Below are positions 5,971-13,879 of a stretch of DNA of 63,257 bases, piece after piece (position 1 is the stretch's first letter; each line of letters opens with the position of its first letter). The stretch lies in the IMG/VR virus record IMGVR_UViG_3300020129_000255, positions 1 to 63,257 of that record. One strand, 5' to 3'. The notes beneath the pieces are model-generated. The model worked only from the letters and a program-made list of their open reading frames with translations. It made no database searches and was not told where the DNA came from. Origin of the DNA: a virus. Made by a program: the position numbers and the translations under genes.

Positions 5971-6408
5971 ATGCAACTGAATCCCAAACTCCCACTCCAC
6001 GACCGCTTCCAAGCCCGACTCGCCGCCCAGGCGATCGTGCGGAACCTCTTCGATCCGCGGCGCACCGTCGCCGAGCTCCGTCCCGATCTCCGCACCTACT
6101 CCCACTTTTTCGCAAAGCTCCTCGACACCCCCGAAGTCCAGCATGAGGTAGAAAAGATTATGAATCGCACCGAGCGCAACGCCGCAAGGTTCCTCGACAA
6201 GATGTGGGATTGGCTGGAGGCCGACTCCGTGGGCGACAAGGATGTGGCCGAGAACAAGCGCACCGCGGCGCGCATCCTAGCCAAAGGCTACATCAGCGAA
6301 AAAGCTAGCAAAGACGCTCCCACTCAGCCCATGCGCATCGAAGGTCTCGACGGCGATGCTCTCGACAAACTCACCGCTGCTCCCGTGCAGCGCGAGAAGG
6401 TGCAATGA
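5971..6408 (+). CDS. Putative terminase small subunit, 145 aa
   Basis: This is the first gene of the rightward late module and lies directly before the large terminase, the usual place for the small subunit. The sequence is helical and charged (DRFQARLAAQAIVRNLFDP, KIMNRTERNAARFLDKMWDW). There is no obvious ribosome-binding site before ATG 5971, so an internal start is possible. It would recognise phage DNA for packaging. The assignment is mainly positional. Confidence 0.5.
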   Translation: MQLNPKLPLHDRFQARLAAQAIVRNLFDPRRTVAELRPDLRTYSHFFAKLLDTPEVQHEVEKIMNRTERNAARFLDKMWDWLEADSVGDKDVAENKRTAARILAKGYISEKASKDAPTQPMRIEGLDGDALDKLTAAPVQREKVQ

Positions 6409-6614
6409 TGATGATCTCCCGCCTCGGCGGCCCCAGCCCCATCCGCCCGGTTTCCGAGCTGATGCATCCAAACGCAGGCTTCGCTCCCCAATCCAACCTG
6501 CTGCCTGGACGCGAGCAGCTCGCCCAGCCTCAGCTCGACGTGCAACAGCCCCCGCGCAGCTTCGCCCAACTCGGTCAGGCCCCACTCCGCCCGTTTCTCT
6601 ACTCCAGCTACTGA
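6405..6614 (+). CDS. Small proline-rich hypothetical protein, 69 aa
   Basis: Its ATG overlaps the stop of the upstream gene within ATGATGATGA, and the large terminase GTG follows 1 base after its stop. The product is rich in Pro, Gln and Leu (LLPGREQLAQPQLDVQQPPR) with little predicted structure. No family is recognised. Translational coupling between the two terminase genes supports it being real. Confidence 0.55.
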   Translation: MMMISRLGGPSPIRPVSELMHPNAGFAPQSNLLPGREQLAQPQLDVQQPPRSFAQLGQAPLRPFLYSSY

Positions 6615-6615
6615 C

Positions 6616-8232
6616 GTGCCTGTGGCCGACACTAACGAGCTCGTCCAAGAGCGAATTGAGCGCCTCCTGCCATCGCAACGCGAGTACCTCTTCGCCCCGG
6701 AAAAACAACGAGTCTTCTGCGCCGGCTACGGCGTGGGGAAGACCCGCATCCTCTGCCTCGCAGGCATGCTCTTCAGCTGGGCCGGTCGCCAGAACTTCGG
6801 CTTCATCGGCCGCGCGGACGGCAAGGCCCTCCAGACCACAACCTACCAAATGCTGATGGACGAGATCATCCCCTCGTCGATGGTGGTCGGCAGACCGAAG
6901 TCTCACGGACAGTTCGGCAAGATCATCACGCTGCGCACGCGCTTCCCCGGGGTGACCTCGCAGATCTACCTCGACTACGTCGTGGACAAGACCACTGGAC
7001 GCTCGCATTTGGCCGGCGGGAACTGGGGCTGGTACGCGATCGACCAGATCGAAGAGATCCAGCGCGCGCACTGGGAGAAGCTGCTCGGCCGCCTGCGCCG
7101 CACCTACTACGATCCCGACTCGCGCACGCAGCGCCCGTTCCGCTACCATGCCCTTGGCGTCGCCAACCAGCAGGGCCACGACTGGATCTTCGAGGACTTC
7201 TTCCAGGGCGGCGACTACATCTTCGATCTGCGCGCCGAGCCCAAGCGCTTCTTCAAGACTGTCCGACGGGACAACCGCTTCGGCATCGTCACCCGCTCCG
7301 ACGAGAACCGCATGTCGAATGGAGGCTTCGCCCCGGACGACTTCTTCGACGAGCTCCGCATCTCCCTCAGCCCGCAGATGCAGGCGCGCATCCTCGACGG
7401 CTCCTTCGACGACTTCTCAGGAAAGATCCTCCCCGACTTCAATCTCAGCTCGGTCCACAACGTCGAGCCCTTCGTCGTTCCGAACCACTGGGGCTGGTAC
7501 ACAGGCATCGACCCAGGCGGCTCGGCCCCGTGGGGAATCCCCGTCATCCGCGTAGACGAACACGGCAACAAGATCATGGTGAGCGATGCCCCGGAGGTGT
7601 ACCGCGAACTGAACCTCAACCCGAACAAGGCCATCGCGTGGATCAAGGCCAACGTTCCCGTGGAGCTCTCGCGCTTCGTCATCGACTACCAGAACAAGGG
7701 CGCCATGATCCAGATGCAGGACGAAGGCATCCAGTGCGAGCCCGCGAACAAAGACGTCTTCCCCGGACTGATGAAGCTGCAGAGCGAGTTCTACGTCAAT
7801 CCGAAGCGTGCCCTTCCCGACTGGTACGTACGCACCCAGCCGAAGGAGCGCGTCGCGGCTCTGCAGGCCAAGGGCTCTCCCTCGGTCTACGTCTTCAACA
7901 CCTGCAAGTACGCCCGCAAGGAGCTCGACGACTACATCTGGAATCCGACGAAGCCGAACGAGCCAAAGGGCAACCAGGCTGACCACCTCATCGACCCACT
8001 GCGCTACGTACTGGTCACGAACCCACAGGCAGCTGCTCCCGTCTTCGACGACCCATTCCGCGAGATGCGTCAGTCCGATCCCACGAGCGCCGCGCACGGC
8101 GACCGAGTAGCCCGCGAGCTCCGCCGGCTGCGCCTCCGTGACTATGCCCACGAGGAGCAGATGTGCGAACCTTGTGATGGCGGCATCGTGAGCGACCGTC
8201 CTGTCTTCATCTCTGACTTCTCAGGTAACTAA
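6616..8232 (+). CDS. terL: Terminase large subunit, 538 aa
   Basis: An N-terminal ATPase has Walker A GYGVGKT at residues 37-43 and Walker B AIDQIEE around 141-147. A C-terminal RNase H-like nuclease has Asp 299 in GIDPGG, Asp 357 in FVIDYQ and Asp 456/460 in ADHLIDPLRY. It would cut concatemers and pump DNA through the portal. Length is normal for the family. The GTG start at 6616 directly follows the previous stop; the last residues contain a CEPCDGG pair of uncertain meaning. Confidence 0.93.
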   Translation: MPVADTNELVQERIERLLPSQREYLFAPEKQRVFCAGYGVGKTRILCLAGMLFSWAGRQNFGFIGRADGKALQTTTYQMLMDEIIPSSMVVGRPKSHGQFGKIITLRTRFPGVTSQIYLDYVVDKTTGRSHLAGGNWGWYAIDQIEEIQRAHWEKLLGRLRRTYYDPDSRTQRPFRYHALGVANQQGHDWIFEDFFQGGDYIFDLRAEPKRFFKTVRRDNRFGIVTRSDENRMSNGGFAPDDFFDELRISLSPQMQARILDGSFDDFSGKILPDFNLSSVHNVEPFVVPNHWGWYTGIDPGGSAPWGIPVIRVDEHGNKIMVSDAPEVYRELNLNPNKAIAWIKANVPVELSRFVIDYQNKGAMIQMQDEGIQCEPANKDVFPGLMKLQSEFYVNPKRALPDWYVRTQPKERVAALQAKGSPSVYVFNTCKYARKELDDYIWNPTKPNEPKGNQADHLIDPLRYVLVTNPQAAAPVFDDPFREMRQSDPTSAAHGDRVARELRRLRLRDYAHEEQMCEPCDGGIVSDRPVFISDFSGN

Positions 8233-8247
8233 CCGGGTGCTAACCAG

Positions 8248-8556
8248 ATGCGATGGCCTTTCGTCTCTGCGAAGTACGCAGCCTTCCTAGAACAAACTGT
8301 GGAACGCCTCACGCGCGAACGCGACGAGCAGCAACGCCGCGGCGACGCCGCCATGGACCAGCTGACGTCGAGGTTTGGGTTTGAATCCCTTTCCCCGTTG
8401 CCCGCCACCGCAGGTGGCGCTGCTCGCACTGCGACGTCTACGACGGCACAGGATGAGATCGCCAAGTACCTTTCCGACCAATTCGAGGACCCCCACGCCG
8501 GCATGATCTCTGAGGAGATTGTCCGTCTTGCCGAAGCCGAGACTAAGACCAACTGA
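8248..8556 (+). CDS. Hypothetical coiled-coil protein between terminase and portal, 102 aa
   Basis: Residues 10-40 (FLEQTVERLTRERDEQQRRG) are strongly coiled coil; the middle is Ala/Thr-rich and the C-terminus acidic. No family is recognised. It ends 2 bases before the portal start, so it is part of the packaging/portal operon. It might be a small scaffold or connector accessory protein; that is speculative. Confidence 0.65.
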   Translation: MRWPFVSAKYAAFLEQTVERLTRERDEQQRRGDAAMDQLTSRFGFESLSPLPATAGGAARTATSTTAQDEIAKYLSDQFEDPHAGMISEEIVRLAEAETKTN

Positions 8557-8558
8557 CC

Positions 8559-10934
8559 ATGACATCCCTCTTCTCTTCCCTCCTGGGCAAGCTGACGGGA
8601 AAGCCGCAGCAGCCCGATCGCAGCAGTGCAACGTTACCAACGAACGCCCCGTCTGACTCGGCCTCCGGGCCGGACGAGTCCTTCGACCCGTACGACATCA
8701 AGGACGAACGTGCACGAAAGAAGGTGAAGGACCGCATCGAGGAGTCGCATAAGAAGGCGACGAACCGACGGTGGATGTTCGAGCTCACCTGGCTCAGGAA
8801 CGTCCTCTACTACCTCGCCATCCAGTGGGTCCGCGTGGACTGGCCCGGGCGAGAGGTACGGAATCTTAGCCTTCCCGGCAACTTTCCTCGCGCCATCACG
8901 AACACCTTCGGTAAGGTCAACAGCGATCTCATGTCTGCCATCACGCAGGGTGAGGTCCCCCTCACGCCGCGTCCGTCTACCGATAATCCCGACGATGTGG
9001 CCACTGCCGAGGTCGGTGAGCGCCTGCGCGAAGTCATCGATGAGGAGATCGGTACGAAGTCGATCAAGCGTGACCTCGGGTTCTGGCTGGTGCTTACGGG
9101 GAATGCCTTCGTCCTGCCGTACTACGATTACAATCCGATGTACGGGACGAAGGACGTTAGTCAGTACAAGTGCACAGCCTGCGGCGCGCAGACCTTCGAT
9201 CCCACGAAGCCATGCTCCTGCGGTGGCCCGCCTCTGCCCCCGCCTCAGCTCGACCCCACTCAGCCTGCTCCGCAGCCACAGCCTCCGTATGTGCAGACTG
9301 GCGTCGTGCCGCTGCCGATCGGGAAGCTGTGTAACGACGTTCTGTCGCCCTACGAGATCTACTGGGATAACACCATCCGCCTGGCCACGGGCCAGCAGCG
9401 TTGGTTCCAGCGGCCGCACCGTTACGACGTCATGGATGCGAAGGCCCTCTGGCCGGACTACAAGGACAAGATCGCCGAGGACATGAGTGACCCGATGAAG
9501 GTCAGCAGGAACTACCTCATCGCCATCGCCTACGCGGGCAGTTACCTCTCCGGCGTCACTGGCAGCGGCGAGGCCTCCGCGCGAGAGAACAGTAAGAAGC
9601 AGGTCACCGCCTGGGAACACTACGAGATGCCCTGTGCGGAGTACCCTCAGGGTCTGCGCGCGGTGCAGATGGGAGACCTCATCCTTGAGCTCGGTCCCCT
9701 CCCTACGGAGTGGGGCGCCGGTCAGACGAAGGGCCAGAAGTTCCTTCCGCTCGTCCACTTCTACGGCGAGGTCAGCGGAGGAGCATGGGGGAAGCCTCGC
9801 GCCAACGATCTCTGCAGCATCCAGGCCCGCCGGAACATCATTGCCTCGAACCTCCAACTCACCGCGCAGCGCACCGGCAGCCCGAAGCTACTCGATCCCG
9901 TAGGGTCCGGCCTGCAGGCTGTGACCGGCGAAGCTGGACAGGTCGTCCGGTACAAGCCAATCGTCTTCGGGGGCACCACCGCCGCGGAGCCCCACTACCT
10001 TGAGGCAGCGCTCGGGAACGTCCAGCCGCTCGTGCTCATGCTGAAGCAGCTCGACGATGAGATGGAACAGATCGCGGGAACGCGGTTCGTGCAAGGCGGT
10101 GACGTGCCGTCGGGCGTTAGCGCTGCCTCCGCGTTGGCCTACCTCGGGGAGAAGGCCACGCAGTCCATCGCACCGATGAAGGAGGTGTGGGTCGAGTCTT
10201 GGAGGACGGTCTACCGCTACGACATCGAGCTCGCGCGCCAGCATTGGACGGATGAGCGCATCCTAGCCATCCTCGGACAAAATAAGCAGTGGCAGTTCCA
10301 GAAGTTCAAGTCTGCCGACCTGAAGGGTGCGGTGGACATGCGCATCGACTACGACGCCATGTTCCCGAAGTCGCAGGCCACCGAGCGCGCCAACATCATG
10401 GCCCTCGCCCAGATTGGCGCCATCCAGCCGGCCATGGACCCCGAGCAACGGTACGCGGTGCTAGAGGTCTTCGGAGCCACCAGCCTCAAAGAGAGCATCG
10501 ATCGCGCTCGCCAGCAGGCCATGCGGGAGTGGCAGAACTTCCTCAACGACTCAACGTACCAGCCGGTGCTGTTGCCGATGGTGCAGGACGCCGCGGCGCA
10601 CCTCATGCAGCACAAGCTTGACGCCACGAGTCAGGAGTTCGAGGACCTGTACCGCACGAACCAGCAGCGCGCGGATGTCTGGATAGCCCACATCCAAGCC
10701 ACCCAGACGGAGATCCTGGTGCAGTCCATGCCGATGCCGGGGGCTGGTGGTCCTACCCCTCCGTCCCCGTCGGACGGGGCCGCAGGCCCCCACGCAGGCC
10801 CTCATCCTGGGCACGTTGCGGGAGCGCAAGCTGGGAGCCAGGCTGGTCCGGCTAAGGGTAACCTCCTCAACGCAGCGCCAATCCGCAAGGGCGAAGCGGC
10901 AGCACAGGAACCTGGCTCTGTGCCTGGAGCCTGA
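8559..10934 (+). CDS. Portal protein with zinc-ribbon-like insertion, 791 aa
   Basis: Its position after terL, its length, and helical segments such as NTFGKVNSDLMSAITQGEVP and IAGTRFVQGGDVPSGVSAAS fit the large portal proteins of podoviruses, which form the dodecameric packaging ring. Residues 205-221 hold C-x2-C and C-x-C, a zinc-ribbon-like insertion flanked by a long Pro/Gln linker (PPLPPPQLDPTQPAPQPQPP). The C-terminus is Gly/Pro/His-rich and probably disordered. Confidence 0.88.
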   Translation: MTSLFSSLLGKLTGKPQQPDRSSATLPTNAPSDSASGPDESFDPYDIKDERARKKVKDRIEESHKKATNRRWMFELTWLRNVLYYLAIQWVRVDWPGREVRNLSLPGNFPRAITNTFGKVNSDLMSAITQGEVPLTPRPSTDNPDDVATAEVGERLREVIDEEIGTKSIKRDLGFWLVLTGNAFVLPYYDYNPMYGTKDVSQYKCTACGAQTFDPTKPCSCGGPPLPPPQLDPTQPAPQPQPPYVQTGVVPLPIGKLCNDVLSPYEIYWDNTIRLATGQQRWFQRPHRYDVMDAKALWPDYKDKIAEDMSDPMKVSRNYLIAIAYAGSYLSGVTGSGEASARENSKKQVTAWEHYEMPCAEYPQGLRAVQMGDLILELGPLPTEWGAGQTKGQKFLPLVHFYGEVSGGAWGKPRANDLCSIQARRNIIASNLQLTAQRTGSPKLLDPVGSGLQAVTGEAGQVVRYKPIVFGGTTAAEPHYLEAALGNVQPLVLMLKQLDDEMEQIAGTRFVQGGDVPSGVSAASALAYLGEKATQSIAPMKEVWVESWRTVYRYDIELARQHWTDERILAILGQNKQWQFQKFKSADLKGAVDMRIDYDAMFPKSQATERANIMALAQIGAIQPAMDPEQRYAVLEVFGATSLKESIDRARQQAMREWQNFLNDSTYQPVLLPMVQDAAAHLMQHKLDATSQEFEDLYRTNQQRADVWIAHIQATQTEILVQSMPMPGAGGPTPPSPSDGAAGPHAGPHPGHVAGAQAGSQAGPAKGNLLNAAPIRKGEAAAQEPGSVPGA

Positions 10935-10978
10935 GCCTACGGCTCTATGCAAGAATGAACGGATTCGTGTACGTTTGA

Positions 10979-11007
10979 GTTGACATTATGCCGGCCGTAT
11001 CTATAGC
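10979..11007 (+). promoter_or_regulatory. Possible internal promoter after the portal gene
   Basis: TTGACA at 10980-10985 and TATAGC at 11002-11007 are spaced by 16 bases. The -10 lies inside the next small gene, so it would drive the genes from 11161 on. A GAGCC-TAC-GGCTC hairpin precedes it. A chance match is possible. Confidence 0.3.
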
Positions 11008-11164
11008 GCAACGGAAGCTGATGGGTGCCTGCGAGCACGGGGCAGGTTATGCCTCCTGCCCGAAAGGGATGACGAAGGAGCAGATGCATGACTACGCCTC
11101 CACCCCTGATAAAGGTTTGCCCAAGCGTGTCTCAAAGTTTAGCAAGATGGGCTCTTCGAGATGA
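10988..11164 (+). CDS. Small conserved phage protein (DUF3008-like), 58 aa
   Basis: The frame from ATG 10988 reads MPAVSIAQRKLMGACEHGAG, then GMTKEQMHDYASTPDKGLPK and a basic end. MPAVS-AQ-LMG followed by MHDYAST-KGLPKRV resembles a short family found beside structural genes in many phages. Function is unknown. The stop overlaps the next start (ATGA). Confidence 0.7.
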   Translation: MPAVSIAQRKLMGACEHGAGYASCPKGMTKEQMHDYASTPDKGLPKRVSKFSKMGSSR

Positions 11165-11364
11165 CCTTCGGACAGCACGATGCGAAGTTGCCGATGTCAA
11201 CTGTCGGCTTCGAGCATCCCGCGAAGGGTAAGCAACACTGTTCTATGTGCGTTCATTTTCTTCCGAAACATAATCGCTGCGAACTCGTGGCAGGAATCGT
11301 AAAGGCCCAAGATTGGTGCACAAGGTACCGTGCGAAAGGCCGCGAGACGTTAGGAGCTAAATAA
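11161..11364 (+). CDS. High-potential iron-sulfur-like miniprotein, 67 aa
   Basis: The four cysteines form the pattern QHCSMCVHFL (C-x2-C), NRCELV, then DWCTRY, spaced as in high-potential iron-sulfur proteins (C-x2-C-x(n)-C-x(n)-W-C). About 30 residues precede the first Cys. The family would hold a [4Fe-4S] cluster, or zinc in a degenerate member. It is coupled to the previous gene by ATGA and lies just downstream of the portal gene. Its role is unknown. Confidence 0.6.
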   Translation: MTFGQHDAKLPMSTVGFEHPAKGKQHCSMCVHFLPKHNRCELVAGIVKAQDWCTRYRAKGRETLGAK

Positions 11365-11369
11365 GAGAC

Positions 11370-11765
11370 ATGCCCGCCTACAATTCCCTTATCCCCGCCC
11401 CCAGCACCTCCCGCGGCATCGCGGACCCTCTCTGGACAGCTGAGACCCCTACGCCTGGCAACGGTACGACTGCGGCCTCGCAGCAGTACGGTATGGTCTC
11501 ACGGCCCGGCGTCCTTGGGACGCCTTTCAGCGTGCACGGGAAGTTTAGCGGAGCGCCGGGTGTGTTTGAGATCGATGTGCAGGTTGCGGACACTGACTCA
11601 GACACTGAGTACCAGACGATCTCTGGTGGACTCATTAGTACTGTGGACTCCACGAATAACACGTTCCACTTCGATGCGACGACTACGAATGCGCGTTTCA
11701 TGCGGCTCCTGATGCGTTCACGGACGAATTCTGTGAGCATCACTGCAACGGTGACAGCGGGATGA
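11370..11765 (+). CDS. Putative virion protein, 131 aa
   Basis: The protein is Thr/Ser/Gly-rich and beta-rich: QYGMVSRPGVLGTPFSVHGK, FEIDVQVADTDSDTEYQTIS and an end with ATVTAG. This composition is typical of phage decoration or minor tail proteins. Its stop overlaps the start of the exported beta-helix gene (ATGATG). No family is recognised. Confidence 0.6.
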   Translation: MPAYNSLIPAPSTSRGIADPLWTAETPTPGNGTTAASQQYGMVSRPGVLGTPFSVHGKFSGAPGVFEIDVQVADTDSDTEYQTISGGLISTVDSTNNTFHFDATTTNARFMRLLMRSRTNSVSITATVTAG

Positions 11766-13405
11766 TGAAGCGTACAGTACTCTCGACGTTACTTTTGACG
11801 CTCCTGTGTGCGGTTGGTGTACTTGGCCAGACGCCTCCGGGCGGGTATGGACCGGGAAATGGCAGTAGCAGTAGTGGCGGCACATCCACTTCCAATGGCT
11901 CCGTTGGCGCCGTGTTCAACGTCCTAAATTATGGCTGGGTTGACGACGACACTACCGACAACTGCGGTTCGCCGGTTACGAACTTCATGGCGGCGGTAAA
12001 CGGCTACACTGGCCCGGGAATCGCACAAGCGATCATCCCCGAGGGTACATCCCTCAAAGCCTACAAGCTGAATAGCTGCAACATGATTTTCACCATCCCG
12101 GTGGATATCCATGGGTTTGGAACAATTGATTGTGGCACTGGAGTAACGACTGCGTTCTGCATTCAGCTTGGCCCTACAGGGTTAGCCAACTTCACCAACG
12201 CCCAGACCCCGCCTTACAAGTTGCAGGACATCGGATTAGCCGGATGTCTCAACGTCACCGTAGCCTGCATTGGTTCTCCGGTATGGGTATCGAATCCGCA
12301 AATTATCCGCGTTCATTCGCAGAATACTGGAGCAGGAAATGCGGCTCTAAACGCTTGCACCAACTACTTCATCAGCTTTGATGGCCACAACAACGCTCCG
12401 CAGGTCATTGATACTGTCTACTGGAACACGGACAGCACAACAGGCCGATGCTGGATGATTAACAACCGCACGGCAGCGTCAGGCGGAACAAACTCCGGCC
12501 TATTCGAGCACAACACCGTCGTAGCTGCAGGCGCAGCGCCAGGTTTCACCGCTCCATGCGGTGCTATTGGGCATAGCGAACTAGGTTCTGCCACTATTCT
12601 GAAGGGCAACCAGTTCTATGGATTCGGCCAGCCGATTTTGCTAGTCAACCCACAATTCGGGGTGATGATTGCTTCAAATCAGGTTGACCAAGCTGGATGC
12701 ACCACAGGAGTTGCTTCTGCAGACATTCAGTACGGCACAAGTGGCAACTTGGCAGTCGGGCAAATCACCATCACGAATAATTATTTCCCAGGCGGTGCTG
12801 GGCACGCCGGTAGCGCTATTGCGTTGTCCACTGGTTCTACCAGCGCCCTATCCAGCATCATTTTCAATGGAAACATAGCATCGGGCAGCGCGGTAAAGAA
12901 CGTCATCGCTGCCGGTGCACCACCGACTTGTACCGGCGATTGCATCATCACGAATAACGTGAACTTCGCCGCAGATAGCGCAGTTATTAATTGGCTCCAT
13001 CCAGTTTTGAGTACCAGCATTGGGGGGCAAGTCACTCAGGCGGCAGATGTGGCAGCCCAGCAATTAGTCGCGTCAGTGCCAGCGTCTGCGGTGTATCGCG
13101 TCTCTTGCGAACTGAAAATTACCCAAGCCGCCACCACTTCGAGCACTCTACCAGCTTGCTTCATTGGCTACACGGACGCTGACACTAGTACCGTGCTGAC
13201 CAAAATGATTACGCCGAACTGGGCAGCCACTACGCCAAGTTGCTCTGGCGGCACGACGAACACAGTAGGAAATAGTTGCGGTGGACAGGCTGCGGTAACG
13301 GCCAAGGTTGGCACCGCAATCAGCTACTCGACTTCAGGTTATGCCAGCAGCGGAGCCACTCCTATGCAGTTTACCATTCGCGGGCGAGCGGAGAAATTAA
13401 ATTGA
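11762..13405 (+). CDS. Beta-helix protein with Sec signal peptide, 547 aa
   Basis: The start MMKRTVLSTLLLTLLCAVGV-LGQ is a textbook signal peptide followed by a Gly/Ser linker. Residues about 50-110 (FNVLNYGWVDDDTTDN, then AIIPEGTSLKAYKLNS) resemble the opening of pectate-lyase-like tail spikes, and the middle has repeated Asn-rich turns (ITNNYF, FNGNIA). The C-terminal about 130 residues are Ser/Thr/Ala-rich and Cys-containing. A receptor-binding or polysaccharide-degrading role is likely. A signal peptide on such a phage protein, and its placement in the head module, are unusual. Confidence 0.65.
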   Translation: MMKRTVLSTLLLTLLCAVGVLGQTPPGGYGPGNGSSSSGGTSTSNGSVGAVFNVLNYGWVDDDTTDNCGSPVTNFMAAVNGYTGPGIAQAIIPEGTSLKAYKLNSCNMIFTIPVDIHGFGTIDCGTGVTTAFCIQLGPTGLANFTNAQTPPYKLQDIGLAGCLNVTVACIGSPVWVSNPQIIRVHSQNTGAGNAALNACTNYFISFDGHNNAPQVIDTVYWNTDSTTGRCWMINNRTAASGGTNSGLFEHNTVVAAGAAPGFTAPCGAIGHSELGSATILKGNQFYGFGQPILLVNPQFGVMIASNQVDQAGCTTGVASADIQYGTSGNLAVGQITITNNYFPGGAGHAGSAIALSTGSTSALSSIIFNGNIASGSAVKNVIAAGAPPTCTGDCIITNNVNFAADSAVINWLHPVLSTSIGGQVTQAADVAAQQLVASVPASAVYRVSCELKITQAATTSSTLPACFIGYTDADTSTVLTKMITPNWAATTPSCSGGTTNTVGNSCGGQAAVTAKVGTAISYSTSGYASSGATPMQFTIRGRAEKLN

Positions 13406-13602
13406 GCAAACTAACATCAGCACAACGTAATGCGTTGCCGAGCAGCGATTTCGCAATTCCTAGCGAACGGAAGTATCCGATCGAAGATGCTAGTCATGCG
13501 CGGAACGCTCTCGCTCGCGTCAGCCAGCGTGGCACCCCGGCACAAAAGGCTACGGTGCGCAGTAAGGTCCGCGGAAAGTTCAGCAAGATGGGAGGCGAGT
13601 AA
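13402..13602 (+). CDS. DUF6582-like phage protein, 66 aa
   Basis: A TTG start at 13402 overlaps the upstream stop, with GGAG 8 bases before. The sequence RNALPSSDFAIPSERKYPIE, then HARNALARVSQRGTPAQK and VRSKVRGKF, matches a widespread short family (RxALPxSxFAIP...YPIxDxxHARNALARVSQxGTP) found near capsid and portal genes. Function is unknown. Confidence 0.75.
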   Translation: MSKLTSAQRNALPSSDFAIPSERKYPIEDASHARNALARVSQRGTPAQKATVRSKVRGKFSKMGGE

Positions 13603-13607
13603 CCGCC

Positions 13608-13853
13608 ATGTTCATGCAGAAGCAGCACACAGCAGATCTCACGGTCCACAGTGCCCTTCCGGCGCGGGCCAGCATCTCCAGTCCGGCCAGCACAATTCCC
13701 GCGAACCTGACGCAGACGAACTCCGCGGATAGTGGTATTCCCGCGAAGCGGAAGCTCGCGCGCGGTCATCGCATCTTCGAGATGGAACAACACAAGCAGG
13801 GCTTGGGACAGAACGGCTTTAGCAGGCTTGGGGATAAGAACGAGAACTTCTAA
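13608..13853 (+). CDS. Hypothetical protein, 81 aa
   Basis: The first half is Ala/Ser/Thr-rich (LTVHSALPARASISSPASTI) and the C-terminal half is basic (IPAKRKLARGHRIFEMEQHK). It lies between the DUF6582-like gene and the glycosyltransferase. There is no recognisable domain. Spacing and codon pattern fit a small virion-associated protein. Confidence 0.55.
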   Translation: MFMQKQHTADLTVHSALPARASISSPASTIPANLTQTNSADSGIPAKRKLARGHRIFEMEQHKQGLGQNGFSRLGDKNENF

Positions 13854-13879
13854 TCGAACGTTTGGGGGAGGGGACAGGT

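Noticed and set aside
6277-7179. 300-aa open frame on the minus strand under the terminase
   Set aside because: It is antisense to a clear terminase with motif support; composition (Arg/Gly/Val runs) is that of a high-GC shadow frame.
8634-9857. 407-aa minus-strand frame under the portal
   Set aside because: Shadow of the portal gene; no ribosome-binding site, no recognisable domain.
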